From Isotricha intestinalis (taxonomy: Eukaryota; Ciliophora; Litostomatea; Vestibuliferida; Isotrichidae), in contig JAJJLU010000575.1 of the NCBI GenBank assembly GCA_023807065.1, positions 1-30,483 on the forward strand: a stretch of 30,483 nucleotides of DNA. Reading direction: 5' to 3'. Position 1 is the first letter of the stretch. Each line of letters begins with the position of its first letter. The notes under the pieces are model-generated. The model was not told where the DNA came from. It saw only the letters and a program-made list of their open reading frames with translations, and did not search any database. Both the position numbers and the translations under genes were made by a program. Of the stretch, positions 19,621 through 27,698 are shown piece by piece.

Positions 19621-21417
19621 TTATTCTTTTTTACTTATTTCTTCCTTATTTTTTTTTTTCTTTTCCATAATTTCTTTTTTCTTTTTTTCAGCTTCAACCT
19701 TTCTATCATCATTTTTAGCTCCAATTTTATGTTTCTTTAAATTTCCTCTACAATATTCAGTATAATCATAAACTTCAGGAACTAAATTAGTCAAAGTGTC
19801 AATAGTAGGTCCAACTACAAAAGAAATAAAACCTATCATAGCTTTATTTACATTTGTAGTATTTCTATCACAAAAAGTACTTATTGGTAAGTTTAATTCT
19901 TTTTCTATATCACCTTGAACAAAAAATTCACCATATACTCTTTTAGTCCATTCACCAGAAATTTTATCTGGTTTTCCTGGATTAGATATATCTGCAGTGT
20001 GAATTATCATATTTAACATATCTTGTTGTTTATCAAATAATTTAACCAAACTTTTATTTTTATCATTTTCTTGGAAAATTTTTTCAAAATTTTCTCCTTT
20101 AACTATATTATAACTTTCAGTATATGTTTTCATTGTTGATAATACTTTAGCATGATTTGCCATATCTGTTGCTAAAATACCATCTATCATTCTTCTTCGA
20201 CAAATTCTATATTCTTCAGGAGAAAAATTTTTAAATATATTATAGTCTTCATGTTGTAATTCTTTAAAAGTTTGTGCTAAATGATACATTTCTAAAACTG
20301 AAGTATCATTATATCTTAATGCATATTTTGATTTGGTGTTTATTTGAAATAAATTATTAGTTCCTGGATGTTTGTAATCATGACATAATGCTCCTACTAA
20401 TAATGCAAATATATCTAAATCTTTTAATTTCATTTTTTTTTTTAAATCACCTTGAATGAATATTGTATATGAAGTTTGCATTACATCTCCAGCATGTAAA
20501 TCATTATGATATATTGCATTTACTCTGTCATAATGTTCTACTATTTGAGATGTAAAATTTTTGAGAATATCACTTGGAACATCATTGTTTTCAACAAAAG
20601 GAAATTTATTTAATATTTCTATTGCTATATATATTGAAGTTTTTTTTCCTAAAATTTGATCTACTTCAAATATATTAAAATCACATTTATCTATTTTATT
20701 CATTTGATCATACATTGATGCTACAATTGAAGGAGAAATTAAATTTGTTAAATTTGTACTTCTTCTTTTTTTATTTGAAGCTTTTGGAACATAATTTAAA
20801 TGAGAATTTGAATATTTTTTTGAAGAACTTCTCATTGAAATAAAATCTTTTTCTTTTCTATTTGAATCTTCCAATTTAGAATATTTCAATAAAAATTTTT
20901 TTCCTTCATTCTCAGTAATATCGATTGTTTGATTTTCTAATTCATAAATATTTTTTTCTGCTATTGTATTAATGATATTTTCTATTAATGGGATAAAATT
21001 TTTTTTTTCATTAACAATCCAATTTCTACTTTGTAATCTTCTTAATTTTTTAATTATATCTTCACTTTTAGATTTTAATATTTCATTAATTATTTTAAAA
21101 AATTCATAAAATTCATCTTGAATTAAAGCTTCATTTCTATTTACAATTTCTTCTATTAAATCATTTGTTTTTACATATCCATTATTATTGATATCTAATT
21201 TACTCATTAATTTTTTTGAAAAATTTTCAGGGTCAATTGATTCATTAATTTCAGACTCAATTTCAGTTATTATTGATATTATATCTTTTTCATTTAATCT
21301 TTCTTTATCAATATTAAATTTTGCTTTAAATTGTCTTCTTTTGGCTTTTGCTTCTGGAGATAATGTTTTCTTTTTTTTTGGTATTTCTGGAGATAACTCA
21401 AAATTCTTTGTTTTCAT
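19621..21417 (-). CDS. EF-hand / 3',5'-cyclic nucleotide phosphodiesterase (PDEase_I)
   Basis: This 598-aa protein is a class I phosphodiesterase, which hydrolyses cAMP and/or cGMP to the 5'-monophosphate. The N-terminus carries one EF-hand loop (DINNNGYVKTND, residues 75-86), suggesting Ca control. The catalytic domain spans about 245-550. His304 is the proton donor in YHNDLHAGD. Metal ligands are His308, His346 and Asp347 (in CHDYKHPGTNN, matching the family signature HDxxHxGxxN), and Asp476 (HTADISNPGKP). The C-terminal tail is Lys/Glu-rich. The invariant purine-binding Gln, expected in the SQVGFI-type motif, is Met527 here (KAMIGFI). No membrane segment is seen, so it is probably cytosolic. 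It lies between two coiled-coil paralogues that share a long repeat. Confidence 0.92.
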   Translation of the reverse strand: MKTKNFELSPEIPKKKKTLSPEAKAKRRQFKAKFNIDKERLNEKDIISIITEIESEINESIDPENFSKKLMSKLDINNNGYVKTNDLIEEIVNRNEALIQDEFYEFFKIINEILKSKSEDIIKKLRRLQSRNWIVNEKKNFIPLIENIINTIAEKNIYELENQTIDITENEGKKFLLKYSKLEDSNRKEKDFISMRSSSKKYSNSHLNYVPKASNKKRRSTNLTNLISPSIVASMYDQMNKIDKCDFNIFEVDQILGKKTSIYIAIEILNKFPFVENNDVPSDILKNFTSQIVEHYDRVNAIYHNDLHAGDVMQTSYTIFIQGDLKKKMKLKDLDIFALLVGALCHDYKHPGTNNLFQINTKSKYALRYNDTSVLEMYHLAQTFKELQHEDYNIFKNFSPEEYRICRRRMIDGILATDMANHAKVLSTMKTYTESYNIVKGENFEKIFQENDKNKSLVKLFDKQQDMLNMIIHTADISNPGKPDKISGEWTKRVYGEFFVQGDIEKELNLPISTFCDRNTTNVNKAMIGFISFVVGPTIDTLTNLVPEVYDYTEYCRGNLKKHKIGAKNDDRKVEAEKKKKEIMEKKKKNKEEISKKE

Positions 21418-22285
21418 TTTTTGAGTTTTTTATACTTTTTAAATTCTTTAATTGATAATTTCTAAAGAAAAATAATATTTATATTTTAGATTTTCATAAT
21501 TAATTTATAATTATGAGTTTTATTTTTTTGTTTGTATTATTAAATTCATAATAATCTTTTTTAAACAGATTTAAAATTATTTTTATATTAATTATAAATA
21601 ATTTAACAAATTTTTCTGAGATTTATTAATTATTCATATTTATTAATTTTTTTATCCATTCTTTTTTTTGTTCTTTGTCGAAATTTATCATGCCTAAAAC
21701 AGTCAAATTCTTTATCAAATTCCCAAATATAAATAATCATTTTGTATTGAATTTATAAAATTATATTTTTAAGATATTTTTTTATAATATATAAACATAA
21801 GAATAATGTGATGATTAATGAGAAATTTTAAATAAGAAATTACGGGATTGTTCTAAGTTTAAAGTAAATTTTTAAAAATTAAGTAAAGAGTTAAAGTAAA
21901 AGAATAAAGACAATAAAAAATAAATATAAAAATTTATAATTGATTGATTAGTATAAAATGGATTTTCTAAAAAATTAAAGATTACTTTATATTTAATATT
22001 ATCTTTAATTATATTATTTTTGAAAAATCATCATCATTTCAAAAATTTAAGTAGATTTTCTAAAAAATAAAAATTATAATGTTGTCTTTGATTTTGTATT
22101 GTTTTATCATTCTAAGATAGCTAACATAGTTTAACATAGTTAATAAAAAATATAATAATCTAAATAATAATCCCAAATTTTATATATAAAAAATGAGGTT
22201 ATACCCATTTTAATATATAAATAAACCAAATTATTTTAAATAAATAAAAAATGATGAAATAGAATATAATAAAGTAAATGAAAAT
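21418..22285. other. Divergent intergenic region with a duplication breakpoint
   Basis: This gap holds the PDE promoter on its left and the 5' region of paralogue 2 on its right. A 36-codon minus-strand frame lies at 21740-21630 (listed separately). Two similar segments containing GATTTTCTAAAAAA lie near 21961 and 22053, and a short direct repeat (TAACATAGTT) occurs twice near 22123-22142. At 22246 the sequence abruptly becomes identical to the interior of paralogue 1. The rest is AT-rich without features. Confidence 0.5.
21630..21740 (-). CDS. Small 36-aa open frame, unknown; possibly a gene tail
   Basis: The frame starts with ATG at 21740 and ends in TAA. The product contains YIWEFDKEFDCFRHDKFRQR and a basic tail. 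Its composition (Trp, Cys, His, four Arg, one His, few Ile/Asn) is unlike random AT-rich sequence and resembles the end of a conserved protein. An in-frame TAA lies four codons upstream of the ATG. It may be a tiny gene, a last exon or the broken 3' end of a gene cut by the nearby duplication. It lies upstream of the PDE gene on the same strand. Confidence 0.3.
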   Translation of the reverse strand: MIIYIWEFDKEFDCFRHDKFRQRTKKRMDKKINKYE

Positions 22286-22589
22286 ATGAATGAAATGGAA
22301 AGAGAAATGGATAATTTAAAACAAACATTAGATATGAAATATTCAGAAAATCATGAATTAAAAGAAGAAAATTCAAATTTAAAAATAAAAATAGATAATT
22401 TAAAAATTGAAAATGAAAAATTAAAAGGATTTAAAGAAAAACAAATAAATCAAAGTGAAGATTTATCGATTGCACTTGCAGAATCAAAAGAAGAAATTTC
22501 AAATTTAAGAAATAGAATAAAAGAAATAGAAAAAGTTAAAAATCAATTAGAAAAAGATTATGATTCTTTGAATAAAAATTTTCAAAAAA
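22246..22589 (+). repeat. Long direct repeat, copy 2 (344 bp)
   Basis: This matches 18279-18622 without a visible mismatch. Its left edge is abrupt: immediately upstream is unrelated AT-rich spacer with an in-frame TAA at 22241. Confidence 0.9.
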
Positions 22590-23224
22590 TAAAAAAAGAA
22601 AATGAGAATTTTAATTCTCAATTAGAAGAACAAAAAGCAATAACATTTAATTTAAGAAAAGAAATTATGGAATTAAAATCTTCAATAAATAAAAGAAATA
22701 ATAACGATAATAATAATGATAATAATAGTTATAATTATTCACAACAAAATACCCAAGATTATTATAGATATAAAAAGAAGAATTCAATAGAAAATGATTT
22801 AAACTATGATAAATATAATAATTCAAATAATTCTAATTTAAATTATAATAATAATAATTATAAAAGATATGATAATGAAGGACAAATTTATAATAATTCA
22901 AATTTTTCTTCAGTTAGAAGTTCATATGAAAGGAAATCTGAAAAATTTAAAAATCCAAATTCAAATTATAGTCATGAAGGAGTTAATCTTTTTCCTTCTG
23001 AAGTTAAATATAAAGAAAATAAAATTGAAACTGATAATTTAGAAAACAGATTAAGTATTTTATTAAATGAAAAAAAAAATTTAGAAAATTGTCTTTTAAA
23101 ACTACCTGATAGACCTCGTTCATTAAATGATATGAAAATTAAAAAAGAAACAAATGAAAAAATTACAAAAATAGAAGAACAAATAAATCAAATAAGAACA
23201 AGAATGCGTCAATTAAATTATTAA
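22286..23224 (+). CDS. Coiled-coil protein, paralogue 2, 5'-truncated
   Basis: This 312-aa protein starts at a Met that is internal in paralogue 1 (MNEMEREMDNLK), because the homologous sequence begins only 40 bp upstream and is preceded by an in-frame TAA. The N-terminal half of paralogue 1, about 165 residues, is absent. Residues 1-135 are the shared coiled coil, nearly identical to paralogue 1. Residues about 140-245 are a diverged Asn/Tyr/Ser-rich linker. The C-terminal 65 residues align clearly with paralogue 1 (LENCLLKLPDRPRSLNDMKI against LEDCLLKLPENPRVLKDIKS) but have many substitutions. Retention of the C-terminal motif and an uninterrupted frame argue that it is, or recently was, functional. 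An upstream first exon is possible, but I could not find one. Confidence 0.7.
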   Translation: MNEMEREMDNLKQTLDMKYSENHELKEENSNLKIKIDNLKIENEKLKGFKEKQINQSEDLSIALAESKEEISNLRNRIKEIEKVKNQLEKDYDSLNKNFQKIKKENENFNSQLEEQKAITFNLRKEIMELKSSINKRNNNDNNNDNNSYNYSQQNTQDYYRYKKKNSIENDLNYDKYNNSNNSNLNYNNNNYKRYDNEGQIYNNSNFSSVRSSYERKSEKFKNPNSNYSHEGVNLFPSEVKYKENKIETDNLENRLSILLNEKKNLENCLLKLPDRPRSLNDMKIKKETNEKITKIEEQINQIRTRMRQLNY

Positions 23225-23288
23225 TAAAAAATTAAAATGATAAAAAAAAAGAATGAATATTTTCACTTTTTATTTAATTGAAAAAGAT

Positions 23289-24533
23289 TTATTGTTCATA
23301 TATTTTTTTTAATCTATTTTCATTTAAAATAACAGTTCTAGGTTCTTTATCAGTGATACATTTAATATTAAAAATATCTCTTCTTTGAGGACCTAAACTT
23401 TTTATTGTATTTCTTTCAAGATAAGGATCTTTTCCAGTAGATAATTTTTTCAAATAATCTAAATTATTTACCACAACTTTATCTTTAATAATATTTGCTT
23501 TAAAACCATGTAAAATCTTTCCATAACATTTTTTAATATCTTCTTTAGTGACAAAATCACCTGAACTTGCATAAAAATTTAACATTTCATTTATTAATTT
23601 ATTTTCATTAAATTCTATTTTTCTTTTAGATAATAAATCTTTAACATCAAAAAAAATTAATTGAATATCTCCTTTTTTAAATTTTCCTGTATTTGTTGAA
23701 TCATATTTATTAAATAATCTATCCATTTCATTGTCTTCTAATTCAGGACAAAGAACAATATTTTTATTATAATATTTTTCAAAATTTCCAGCCATAATAT
23801 TATTGTAAGGTATATAACCTTTAGGATATTTTTCTCTTTCAATTACTTCTTGTTGAATTTTTTCATTTTCTTCTTCTTCTTTTTTTCTTCTTAAAAGAAT
23901 ATTATCAACTTCTTCAAATAGTTCTTTTTCAATAGTAGAAAATTTTTCATAAACTTTTAATCTTTTTTCTCTTTTAACTTTTTTTTTTGATAAAGGATCA
24001 TTATATTCTTTTACAATTTGTTCACATTTCATTTTTTCCATGTCTGTTACTTTATGTCTATCAAAAATTTCTACGCTTTTTAAAACATATATAACTCTTG
24101 GTCTATATTCAGGTTCTTCTGCTACAGGATTTCCAAATAAATTTAAATTTTTTAAAAAGGAAAAATTTTTTAAATTACTTAATACAAGCTCCAAATTTTT
24201 TAATTTGTTATTATTTAAATATAAAGTTTCTAAAAATTTCATTTTTGAAATTGAGCTTCCTTCAAGAGTTGTAATTCTATTTTTTCCACAACATAATATT
24301 TTTATTCTGAAATTGGCATCTAAACCTTTAATTTCTGTTAATCTATTTTCAGTTAACCATAAAGCTTCTAAATTTTCAAACATTTCAAAATTTATTAATT
24401 CTGTGATTTTTCTTTTTGATAAAACTATTTCTATACATTCTTTTGCATATTTTCTTGTTTTTACTGGAAGAACAGACCAAGGATCTCCTTTTACTACTTC
24501 TTCTTCTTCTTGATTTTCTTCATCTAGAAACAT
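23289..24533 (-). CDS. Leucine-rich-repeat protein with EF-hand-like region
   Basis: This 414-aa protein ends in TAA. An acidic N-terminus is followed by LRRs at about residues 45-145 (FENLEALWLTENRLTEIKGL, MKFLETLYLNNNKLKNLEL) and an LRR cap at about 140-165 (PEYRPRVIYVLKSVEIFDRH). This type is shared with SDS22-like and dynein-associated LRR proteins. Residues 170-235 are a charged helix. An EF-hand-like loop lies at 278-289 (DSTNTGKFKKGD), and a second helical pair follows at about 310-345. The C-terminal 65 residues are basic. Similar LRR plus EF-hand proteins occur in cilia, so an axonemal or Ca-sensing scaffold role is plausible. The gene is tandem with the 7TM gene and 139 bp from its stop. 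Confidence 0.82.
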   Translation of the reverse strand: MFLDEENQEEEEVVKGDPWSVLPVKTRKYAKECIEIVLSKRKITELINFEMFENLEALWLTENRLTEIKGLDANFRIKILCCGKNRITTLEGSSISKMKFLETLYLNNNKLKNLELVLSNLKNFSFLKNLNLFGNPVAEEPEYRPRVIYVLKSVEIFDRHKVTDMEKMKCEQIVKEYNDPLSKKKVKREKRLKVYEKFSTIEKELFEEVDNILLRRKKEEEENEKIQQEVIEREKYPKGYIPYNNIMAGNFEKYYNKNIVLCPELEDNEMDRLFNKYDSTNTGKFKKGDIQLIFFDVKDLLSKRKIEFNENKLINEMLNFYASSGDFVTKEDIKKCYGKILHGFKANIIKDKVVVNNLDYLKKLSTGKDPYLERNTIKSLGPQRRDIFNIKCITDKEPRTVILNENRLKKIYEQ

Positions 24534-24672
24534 TTTTTTTAATTTAAGTTATATATTTTAATTTTATTTTTATTATATTTTATTTTATCTTATTTTATTT
24601 TTTGAAATAAATTAGTTTTTTATTTTTTAAATTTATTATTAATATTACTTTTTGATTGTTAACATATAATAT

Positions 24673-25572
24673 TTAGGATATATTTATACTTGATATTGAC
24701 TTTTCTTCTATTAAAACATTTTCTTCTTTTTTACAACAAGGAATTGCTCCTCTTAAGAAAAATATACATACAAAAGAATCTACAAAACCACTTAAAGCGA
24801 ATGAACATTCTCCAATTACTAAAAAAACTTCCTCATTAAGTCTAGATATTAATTTAATAGTTCTTGTTAGAATTAAATAAATAGGGAAAAGAAGAAAAAT
24901 CCAAACATAAATGTTTAACAAATTATATTCTTCTATATTTTGTTCTTTTAAAATTTTTAATTTTTGATTGTAAAAAAAATAGCTTCTATATAAAGCAAGA
25001 ATTTGTAAAATTACATTCAAATAAAGATGAATTGTAAACAATACAGCATATAATGAAACTGATTTTGAAAAAGAACATTTTGGTCCTAAAGCTTCAAAAA
25101 TTTCAGAAAAATAAGGAGGAAGGGTAAATAATAAAGGTAATATAAATGAATATAAAATACCAATTAGAAATTGAATACATTCTTCATTTGGTTCTATATT
25201 TGTTGGTGTTGTAGATTTATAAAATAAAAAAGTTATCATTGATATCCAAGAAACAGAAGATAATTCAAAATAATTTCTAAAAAAACCAAAAGAATAGCAA
25301 AATGACTTTGGTACATTATCTTTTATTTCTTTCACTTTATAATATAAAATAATTTCCGTGAAAGCACCTGCTAAATTTGAAATTATAAGCATTAGCATAT
25401 AATTTGTTCCTAAACCTACATTTTTTGAACTTATTTTTTCAGATTTATTTCTTATTACATGGAAAAATAAATATAAATATAGGAGAATAAATAATACACA
25501 TCCAAATATTGAAACTATATATAATATTGTTTTTATAAACATCAAATTCATGTATTTTTCAAATTCACTCAT
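24673..25572 (-). CDS. Seven-transmembrane receptor, cAMP-receptor/secretin-like
   Basis: This 299-aa protein has seven hydrophobic segments at about residues 11-38, 53-75, 90-116, 130-153, 172-198, 217-240 and 248-272, with a short N-terminus outside and a basic/Cys tail (CCKKEE). It matches the size and layout of the small Dictyostelium cAMP-receptor-like/GPCR family: a Cys at the start of TM3 (SFCYSFGFFRNYFELSSVSW), a conserved-looking W in TM3 and a Pro in TM4, TM6 and TM4-5 turns. It would sense an extracellular ligand and couple to a G protein or other effector; the ligand is unknown. The gene ends in TAA. It is divergent from the WD40 gene with only 48 bp between start codons. Confidence 0.8.
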   Translation of the reverse strand: MSEFEKYMNLMFIKTILYIVSIFGCVLFILLYLYLFFHVIRNKSEKISSKNVGLGTNYMLMLIISNLAGAFTEIILYYKVKEIKDNVPKSFCYSFGFFRNYFELSSVSWISMITFLFYKSTTPTNIEPNEECIQFLIGILYSFILPLLFTLPPYFSEIFEALGPKCSFSKSVSLYAVLFTIHLYLNVILQILALYRSYFFYNQKLKILKEQNIEEYNLLNIYVWIFLLFPIYLILTRTIKLISRLNEEVFLVIGECSFALSGFVDSFVCIFFLRGAIPCCKKEENVLIEEKSISSINIS

Positions 25573-25620
25573 TATAATATGTATAAAATATTTTCTTTTT
25601 TAAAAATAAAAAATTTTATA
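25573..25620. promoter_or_regulatory. 48-bp divergent start-to-start region
   Basis: The 7TM gene starts at 25572 (minus) and the WD40 gene most likely at 25621 (plus), leaving 48 bp. Any core promoter must be in this AT-rich stretch or overlap the coding ends. Both 5' leaders must be extremely short, or the transcripts overlap. Confidence 0.4.
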
Positions 25621-27126
25621 ATGTATTATTGCAATAAATGCAATTCTATTCCTTTACTTTTTATAATTCCAAATTTAAATGGTTCTGAAGTTTTAAAAGA
25701 GTGTTTATGTGGAAAGGAAAAATTAGATATTGTAAATATTACTAAAAAAAAAAATGAAAGTAATTCTTTTGAACATATTTTTAAAAATGGAGAATTAAGT
25801 AAAGAGGAAATAAATATATTATATAAAGATTATTTAATTGCTTGCAATAAAATAAATTTTGTAAAAAATTTAAAAAATCAAATAATTGAAGAATTGAAAG
25901 AAATGATTAATAAGTTAGAAAGACTTTATCAAAAAAATTTAGAAGAAAATTTAAAAATTTTAGATTTAATCAAAAGTTTTTTTATGCAATATGATAAATT
26001 AAAAGATAAAAATTCAGAAAAAAATATTTTACTAAATTCAAATTACAATATAGAAAATATAATATTTTCAAAAGATGAAAGTATTTTAACAAAATATAAT
26101 TTACTTGAAAATTATTTAAAATCATTTTTAATTATCAATCAAAAACCTGAAAAAAATTTTAAATTTTTCACGTTAAAAAATATTAAAAATTTGGAAGAAG
26201 AAAAAGATTGGATATGGTGTTTAAAAGAATTAAGAGATGGAAGATTATGTTCTTGTTCAGGAGAATCAATAATAAAAATATATTATAAATATGATTTTCG
26301 TGTTCAATTAATTTTAAAAGGACATGAAAAGGGAATTTATTATATAGATCAATTAAAAGATGGAAACTTAATATCTTGTTCTGATGATAAAACTATTAAA
26401 ATTTGGGAATTAAATGAAAATAAATATAAAATAATTTTAAATATTCTATGTAATGAAAAAGGAATCAGAAAAGTTATTCAATTAAAAAATAGTTTAAATT
26501 TAATTTCTGCTCATGAAGAAAATTCAATAAATATTTGGAAAATATATGATAATTATTCTTCATATGAATTAATTAAAAAGTTAAAAAAACATTCTTCTTA
26601 TGTTTTTTCTATTATTGAATTAAATAATAATGTTTTAGTTTCTGGTTCAAATGATGAACAATTAATTTTTTGGAATTTAACTAATTATCAACCCATAAAA
26701 ATATTAAGAAATATTTCTTGTTGTAATAATAATGCATTAATTAAGATTTCAGATAATAGATTAGTTGTTGGAGGATATAATTTAATTTTTATTGATTATA
26801 TAAATTATCAAATTATTTGTTCAATAATTTTTTTTAAAAATTTATTAGATTCTATTGAATCAATTTTATTTTTAAAAGATTTAAATTGTATTTTAATAGG
26901 AACTCAAAGCAGTAAAATAAAAAAAATAAATACTATTAATTATAATATTGAATATGTTACAGAATTAAATAATTATAATTGGATTTCTTCTATAATTCAA
27001 TTAAAAAACGGAGATATTGCAACCGCTTCATATAATCAAATTAAAATTTGGCAAATTAAAGAGGAAAAAGACCCCCAAAAAGTCAATATTATCACTCCAA
27101 TAAATAATTTTAAGTTTAAAATTTGA
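25621..27126 (+). CDS. WD40 beta-propeller protein with N-terminal Cys motif
   Basis: I start at MYYCNKCNSIP (25621), giving 501 aa; the in-frame ATG at 25579 adds a 14-residue hydrophobic leader and would leave only 6 bp to the divergent gene. Residues 4, 7, 28 and 30 are Cys (CNKC...CLCG), a possible zinc site. Residues about 75-185 are helical, including a coiled segment. Residues about 190-490 form a WD40 propeller with roughly seven blades, for example LILKGHEKGIYYIDQLKDGN, SDDKTIKIWEL, VLVSGSNDEQLIFWNL and IATASYNQIKIWQI. This zinc-helix-WD40 layout is common in protist families of unknown function and looks like a TRIM-like adaptor without a full RING. This is the only gene here ending in TGA. 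Confidence 0.82.
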   Translation: MYYCNKCNSIPLLFIIPNLNGSEVLKECLCGKEKLDIVNITKKKNESNSFEHIFKNGELSKEEINILYKDYLIACNKINFVKNLKNQIIEELKEMINKLERLYQKNLEENLKILDLIKSFFMQYDKLKDKNSEKNILLNSNYNIENIIFSKDESILTKYNLLENYLKSFLIINQKPEKNFKFFTLKNIKNLEEEKDWIWCLKELRDGRLCSCSGESIIKIYYKYDFRVQLILKGHEKGIYYIDQLKDGNLISCSDDKTIKIWELNENKYKIILNILCNEKGIRKVIQLKNSLNLISAHEENSINIWKIYDNYSSYELIKKLKKHSSYVFSIIELNNNVLVSGSNDEQLIFWNLTNYQPIKILRNISCCNNNALIKISDNRLVVGGYNLIFIDYINYQIICSIIFFKNLLDSIESILFLKDLNCILIGTQSSKIKKINTINYNIEYVTELNNYNWISSIIQLKNGDIATASYNQIKIWQIKEEKDPQKVNIITPINNFKFKI

Positions 27127-27698
27127 TTTATGTTTTGAATTATTAAATTATCCTTTATATTTTAAACAATAAAAAAGTGTATACAATTTAAATACAAAAA
27201 AATAATATTATCTAAAGAAAAATGATAAAATCATATATTATTTTTTTTCATATAGAATAAAACAATTACTCTTATTTTATTTTTTATTTATATTGTAATA
27301 TTATAATGTTTATCTATCTTAACAGTAAAACAATAAATTAAAAAAATCAATTATATCTTCAATAATTAAGATACTAATTTAAAACTAATTGAATAAAAAA
27401 CCAAATAAAAATAAAATATGAACCTATAAATCTTTATTTTTCTTTCTTCTTCTAACCTAATTTTAAAAATTAAAGATTACATTTTGTCAATTTTCAAATT
27501 TTATATTTTGTTATTGAATAATATCTTGATTCTTTTTTAATATAATTCTAATTTTGAATAAAATCTTTTTTAAAGAAATTATTCAATAAAAAATCTGACT
27601 TTTATTATAATAATCTTTTAAACATCCAATAATTCTTTTTTTTTGAAATTATTTTTTTGTCAAAAAAAATTTAAAAATAAATAAATAAAATAAATAAA
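27127..27698. other. 572-bp intergenic region with weak remnant signal
   Basis: This spacer holds the 3' end of the WD40 gene and the promoter of the next gene. Near 27440-27620 the plus strand is T-rich. The minus strand there has short open stretches (containing DFLLNNFFKKDFIQ and NYIKKESRYYSITK) broken by TAG and TAA stops. This may be a decayed gene or chance. Nothing else is seen. Confidence 0.35.
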
